DNA from: Smittium culicis
Taxonomy: Eukaryota > Kickxellomycota > Harpellomycetes > Harpellales > Legeriomycetaceae
Direction: 5' to 3'
DNA length: 22,760 bases
Assembly: GCA_001970855.1 (NCBI GenBank)
Contig: LSSN01000158.1
Coordinates: 1 to 22,760 of the forward strand
Shown: in pieces, positions 18,849-22,760 of the stretch
How the letters are laid out: every line of letters begins with the position of its first letter
How positions within the stretch are numbered: the first letter of the stretch is position 1
Made by a program: the position numbers and the translations under genes
Notes under the pieces: generated by a model
What the model was told of the DNA's origin: nothing
What the model saw: only the letters and a program-made list of their open reading frames with translations
Database searches by the model: none

Positions 18849-20470
18849 TTCTCGGTGGAATGGTTTTCGAAGCCATTACATTGTGTATCATGTCTACACT
18901 GCAACTTATGCACATATACTTACTGAGTTTTGGGATAAATCAAAGAACGAAATAAAAAAAATTAACAGAACATACGGAATTAGGATTAAAAAAACTAAAT
19001 TAAGTAGATGGAATAAAAATAAGGATAAAATAATGTCGATCCAACAGATCTAGAGGAGTTCTAATTAGATTAAGAAATAAGTGGATCGAAAATGGCGAAA
19101 AATCAACAAAAATATTCTGTAAAAAAATCAAATCAAGAGAAACAGCCAACAAAATAAGTGACCTAAAAAATTTATATAGGCAAATAACAAATAATTTGAT
19201 GATTTTCTAGGCATATGAAATAAATTCTACACTAATTTATTTGCTGTCGAGATGTAGAATATGGATCGCAAAAAAAAAAACAGGTCAATAATATAAGAGT
19301 ATAACTATTTTTAGATGAAATGCAAAAAAATATTTAGATTTCACTGACGATGAGATAAATTCAGCCATTAAAAGTTATAAAAATAACAGTTAACTAAGCG
19401 CAGATGGGATAAAGTACGAGTTTTAAAAGGAATTCATAAATTAATTAAGCTCAATATTGACTAGTCTGTTCAATGAGATTAAAAATGATTAGAAAATGCA
19501 TATATCTGAAAAATTATCTGCTATAAATTTTTTGCAAAAAAACAAAAGGTGATATAGTCTCTATAAATTTAAAGACAAATCTCCTTAACAAATTGTGATA
19601 AAAAACTGGTTAAAAAATATTAGATGATCGTACCAAACTAATACCAAGTTGGTTTCATAAAAAATAGAAAAATTTTCTACATTAACACTCTCAATTTTAC
19701 ATTAGAATAATGCAAAATAAATCCAGAAAGTTTTCAAGGTAAAAAGTTCTATTGGACCAAAAAAAGTTCTATTATATAGTCAACTGAACTTATTTATTTC
19801 AATAATTATTAGCTTTTGGATTTTGCAAAAAATATATTGGTATTATAGAAACAACCTATATAAATTTTAAAGCTAGAGTAAAGATACATGGAAAATACTC
19901 AGAATAAATATCTATTAACAAAGACCTGCTACAGGACGACTCTGTTTCTCCTCTGCAACATAATTTTATTATAGAACCAATGCTAAATCTAATGAGAGAA
20001 AAAATGGAGGAGATAAAGGCTTAAAAAAATAACTATATAACACTGAAGTTTGTAAATTGTATAACCTTATTTTTAAAATCAAATGATGACTATATAAAAA
20101 ACAAAAATTAAAAAAGTAATAGTGGAACATGAAAAGGCTCCTAATAATAGAATAAATTATTGAAAACTTTAAGCAATACAAATTGGAAATTTTAACTTGA
20201 AAACGATTATAAATTAAATTTCGCATATATAAAATTTAAATATTTAGGAATTTTATTTAAAATAAGAGCTTGATACTAAAAAACTCAAGATAATCTAGAA
20301 AATGAACATAGTAGTAAGATAGAAAAGCTTATGGAAAGAGGTATATAATTAGCTAGAAAGCCATCATTAGAAAACTTACTGATATTATATAAGATATATT
20401 TCGCAGCACAAATAATCCTGTTTAATGAAAATTTTATCAAAAAAATCGCAACAGAGTACACCTGAAACCA
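18849..20470 (+). pseudogene. Reverse transcriptase relic of the LINE
   Basis: The linker reads SRWNGFRSHYIVYHVYTATY then FWDKSKNEIKKINRTYGIR (from about 18850), and KWIENGEKSTKIF (19079-19118) is the hallmark LINE pre-RT box. RT blocks follow: TDDEINSAIKSYKNNS and LSADGIKYEF (19342-19430; usual 'P-G-x-D-G-I-x-x-E-F-Y'), QVGFIKNRKIFYINTLNF (from 19645), LLQDDSVSPLQHNFIIEPM (from 19926; usual 'G-x-R-Q-G-D-P-L-S-P-x-L-F'), and FKYLGIL (20235-20255). The catalytic Y/F-A-D-D box should fall at about 20055, where KFVNCITLFLKSNDD leaves no room for it. Frames change at least four times. Confidence 0.88.
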
Positions 20471-20485
20471 CAAAAAAAACTTGAT

Positions 20486-21626
20486 AAAAAAAAGAAATAT
20501 GGTTGTCTGGATTTGAGCTTGATAGAAACCCAAATAAAATCAATATTTTTTATAATTTACACCAAAGTCCTGAATCAAGATTCGAAATGTAAATGGGCTG
20601 AAATATTCTAATATTTATTTAATTATCATCTCTATAATGCAGCTGTAAAAGTTAATAAAGCGTAAAAACCAGTTTTATCTGATATAAAATATTAGAATAT
20701 CAAAAAATAAATTGCCTGAAATCTGAAAGTACATCTTTGGGAGTTGAAAAATTTTAGATGAACCGATAGCTAAAAATGCTATTTAATATGAAGAATGGGG
20801 CCTAGAGGAAAAAATTTTGCACCCTATAGAAGGCATTAAAGATATTTTTAAAAATTTAAATCTCACATAATGATACAAATTGAAATTTAAAAAGAATAAA
20901 ATACACAACGTGATCGATTTCGTGGGAAACTTATTAAAGAAACCAAGATTAAAATGGCAGTGAAAGAGCCCATTTAATTAAAATTACATGATCAAAAAAA
21001 AATAATTGAATAAGAAGGTTTAGAAATTTTAGAAATTTTAAATCGGAATGATTACTTTAATCCATATTTACCATACACCTTTGAATTTTTCAAGCAATAG
21101 TATGGGAAAATAATCAGCTAAGAATGGTAGGTTATATAAGACACAAAAATAAAAAATAAAAAATAAAAATGAGTAAAAAGAGTAAAAAGAGGTGGAATCT
21201 ACGTGAGAATGGAGAGATTGGGGAAACAAAATGGCTAAAACTTTAAGTTATGCATTTATCCTGTAATAAGATCTTACATATCGCTATTTTTAAAAAGAAA
21301 AGTAAGAAAAATTTATTTAATGAGAATCTACATGGAGCCCAACAGCTCCATCTTCCTTTTTGTAATTTAGATATAAAAGATTTGTATAATATCTTTTATG
21401 GCTGCCATATAATCGATAATTATTTGGGACCAGTAAAAAGTTTTATAGAAAAATAATAAAAGGTAATGAAAATTATATAAGAAAATTTACAATAGAAGAG
21501 ATAACTTCAGGCTATAAATTTCTTAAAAAGCTCATACCCCAAAACCATGAATTTTTTGCTTTGGTTATTTTGGAAATAAAAAAATCTGCCACAGAAAAGA
21601 ACCTATCAAAAATATCCTTAAAATAA
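20486..21626 (+). pseudogene. LINE ORF2 C-terminal region with zinc-finger-like remnant
   Basis: Seen: YGCLDLSLIETQIKSIFF (from about 20498) matches the 'G-G-L-G-L ... Q' segment that follows RT in LINEs. Further on, 21250-21456 is a 68-codon open frame containing PFCNLDIKDLYNIFYGC, which resembles the C-terminal 'C-x-x-C ... H-x-x-x-x-C' zinc-binding motif; the first Cys reads Leu and the His reads Asn. After a frame change, 21453-21623 reads FTIEEITSGYKFLKKLIPQN and more before a TAA at 21624-21626. The 68-codon frame is therefore best read as a piece of the dead ORF2, not as a gene. Weak coding-like text continues to about 21790. Confidence 0.7.
21144..21192. repeat. A-rich simple repeats
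   Basis: Short units AAAAAT/AAAAAAT repeat about four times to about 21170 and are followed by two copies of GAGTAAAAA. Recognisable LINE ORF2 text continues beyond it, so it is an internal expansion and not the element's 3' tail. Confidence 0.6.
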
Positions 21627-21790
21627 ACGTCTCTTTTTATTCTTTCGAAATTAAATTTAAAATAACTGATTATCCAGTACCGATTAAAGCCAAGTAGAAA
21701 TTCGATTAAAAATAAATGGATCAAAATAAAATGTCAATTATTTTTGATCAAACCAGCCGAAGATGCAAACAAAGATAATTTAACTTTCAA

Positions 21791-22760
21791 AAAATAGACC
21801 CCTAAATTCTCTTATAGATTATACAATTAATATAGAAAATATTTTTTAGTAACATTAATACCTTTTAAAATTTATAAACTATTGCACTAATAAATTTCTA
21901 TAATAATAATAAAGTTAATCAAAAAGAAATTGATTTGAAGAGTCAATATAATAGTATTGGATATAATAATTATTATATAAAGAGGAAATGGCTACATATG
22001 GCGTCAAAAACAGATATAAAGGCTTACATTCCATTTAGAAATATTATTTATTTAGCTTTATAAATCTAAAATAAAATGACATCTAATCTATTCTTGAAAA
22101 TTTTTTATTTTTATTTTTGAATCTGTTATTTATTTTCCTTATGTATATAGCTTATATAAATTCATGATTTTTTGATAATTCTAATGAATGTTTCATTTTA
22201 TTGAGTAATTATATTGGTAATATTTGTCAGTTTCACCAGAACCAAAGTGGTTAGTGTAAAAGTATGTAGCTGAAATTTTTTATCTTACATTATTTCTAGT
22301 CAATTAGTATTTTAGAACGATATTTAAACTTTTTATACAGATATATTTTTCTTTAATCTTACTTGCTCAAAAAAAAAAAATAGGCCTATAATCATATTTA
22401 AAATATTTACCACTAGAAGATACGCTTCGAGTTTCTTTTTATTTTTATTTTATAAATTATTTTTTTTGTTATTGTGTAAATCTCCAAAGCCTTGTTCTAG
22501 AAAATTTTTGACCAATCAAATAAAATAACGTCAACAGTAATTCCTCATCTATTTGCACAAAACGTGTTATTGAATTATTTTTTTCCCAAAATTTTTTCTT
22601 ACTAAAAAAATACTGTTTTCCCTTATAATCTATAAAATTATAAATTATTCCTTATTTTGAAAATGATCACATAATTTCATCAATCAACCAATCGATTATA
22701 GAATATAAATTCGAATAATTTAATGTTAGCAAATTTAGTTTTCATAAAAGAATACTTTTT
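21791..22760. other. AT-rich right end, nothing recognised
   Basis: No reading frame, coding relic, tRNA-like fold or clear repeat is visible, apart from homopolymer A and T runs (for example near 22370 and 22576). The 3' end of the LINE presumably falls at or shortly after the start of this stretch. Confidence 0.5.

Larger units (their letters stand above)
15699..21790 (+). mobile_element. Decayed full-length-like non-LTR retrotransposon (LINE, L1/Tad type)
   Basis: All parts of a two-ORF LINE occur in the right order on the plus strand: an ORF1-like part (15699-16876), an APE-type endonuclease (16873-18480), a linker with the W-x-E-x-G-E-K-S-T-K-x-F box (19079-19118), a reverse transcriptase (19342-20470), and a C-terminal region ending in a zinc-finger-like motif (21250-21626). 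Frame changes and stops occur in every part, and the RT catalytic box is missing, so it is dead. At about 6 kb it is near the full length of such elements. The 5' and 3' ends and target-site duplications were not identified; the limits are those of readable coding text. Confidence 0.88.

Noticed and set aside
19969..20533. Two minus-strand open frames of 82-85 codons
   Set aside because: They are antisense to the LINE reverse transcriptase relic, whose RT motifs are on the plus strand.
21250..21456. A 68-codon open frame as a small gene
   Set aside because: It contains the degraded C-terminal zinc-finger text of the LINE, and coding-like text continues in another frame beyond its stop.
6732..22760. 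Repeat-induced point mutation as the cause of decay
   Set aside because: Some stops fit C-to-T change, but others (for example a Tyr codon to TAA and a Cys codon to TGA) and many indels do not. It cannot be shown without aligned copies.

Overview
This window looks like nuclear DNA of a fungus. It holds one intact protein-coding gene, on the minus strand at the left end, followed by about 16 kb of very AT-rich DNA with no intact gene. The gene (363-6731) encodes a tuberin (TSC2) homologue of 2122 residues in one uninterrupted exon. Tuberin is absent from Saccharomyces-type yeasts and from bacteria. The long single exon, low G+C, long Ser/Asn-rich protein tails and the types of retroelement suggest a filamentous or early-diverging fungus. 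An insect-gut fungus of the Harpellales type is a guess; the sequence does not fix the lineage.

Layout. 1-362: AT-rich 3' flank of TSC2 with a candidate poly(A) signal. 363-6731 (-): TSC2. 6732 to about 7400: 5' flank of TSC2. About 7500-10020 (-): decayed Ty3/gypsy retrotransposon, read in the order protease, reverse transcriptase, integrase going leftward. About 10020-14330: AT-rich DNA in which I recognise no gene. About 14437-15201 (-): second, less complete Ty3/gypsy relic (RT thumb/connection, RNase H, linker before integrase). About 15699-21790 (+): a decayed but colinear non-LTR (LINE) retrotransposon with an ORF1-like part, an APE-type endonuclease, a reverse transcriptase and a C-terminal zinc-finger region. 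About 21790-22760: AT-rich DNA, nothing recognised.

TSC2 is the GTPase-activating subunit of the complex that switches off Rheb and so restrains TORC1. None of the retroelement relics can make a working protein: each is broken by many stops and frameshifts and several catalytic residues are gone. The window therefore contrasts an intact regulatory gene with a graveyard of at least three retroelements in its upstream flank. I found no new defence, biosynthetic or RNA system, no CRISPR array, and no tRNA or rRNA gene. All relic assignments come from motif order and spacing read by eye; translated searches would settle them.
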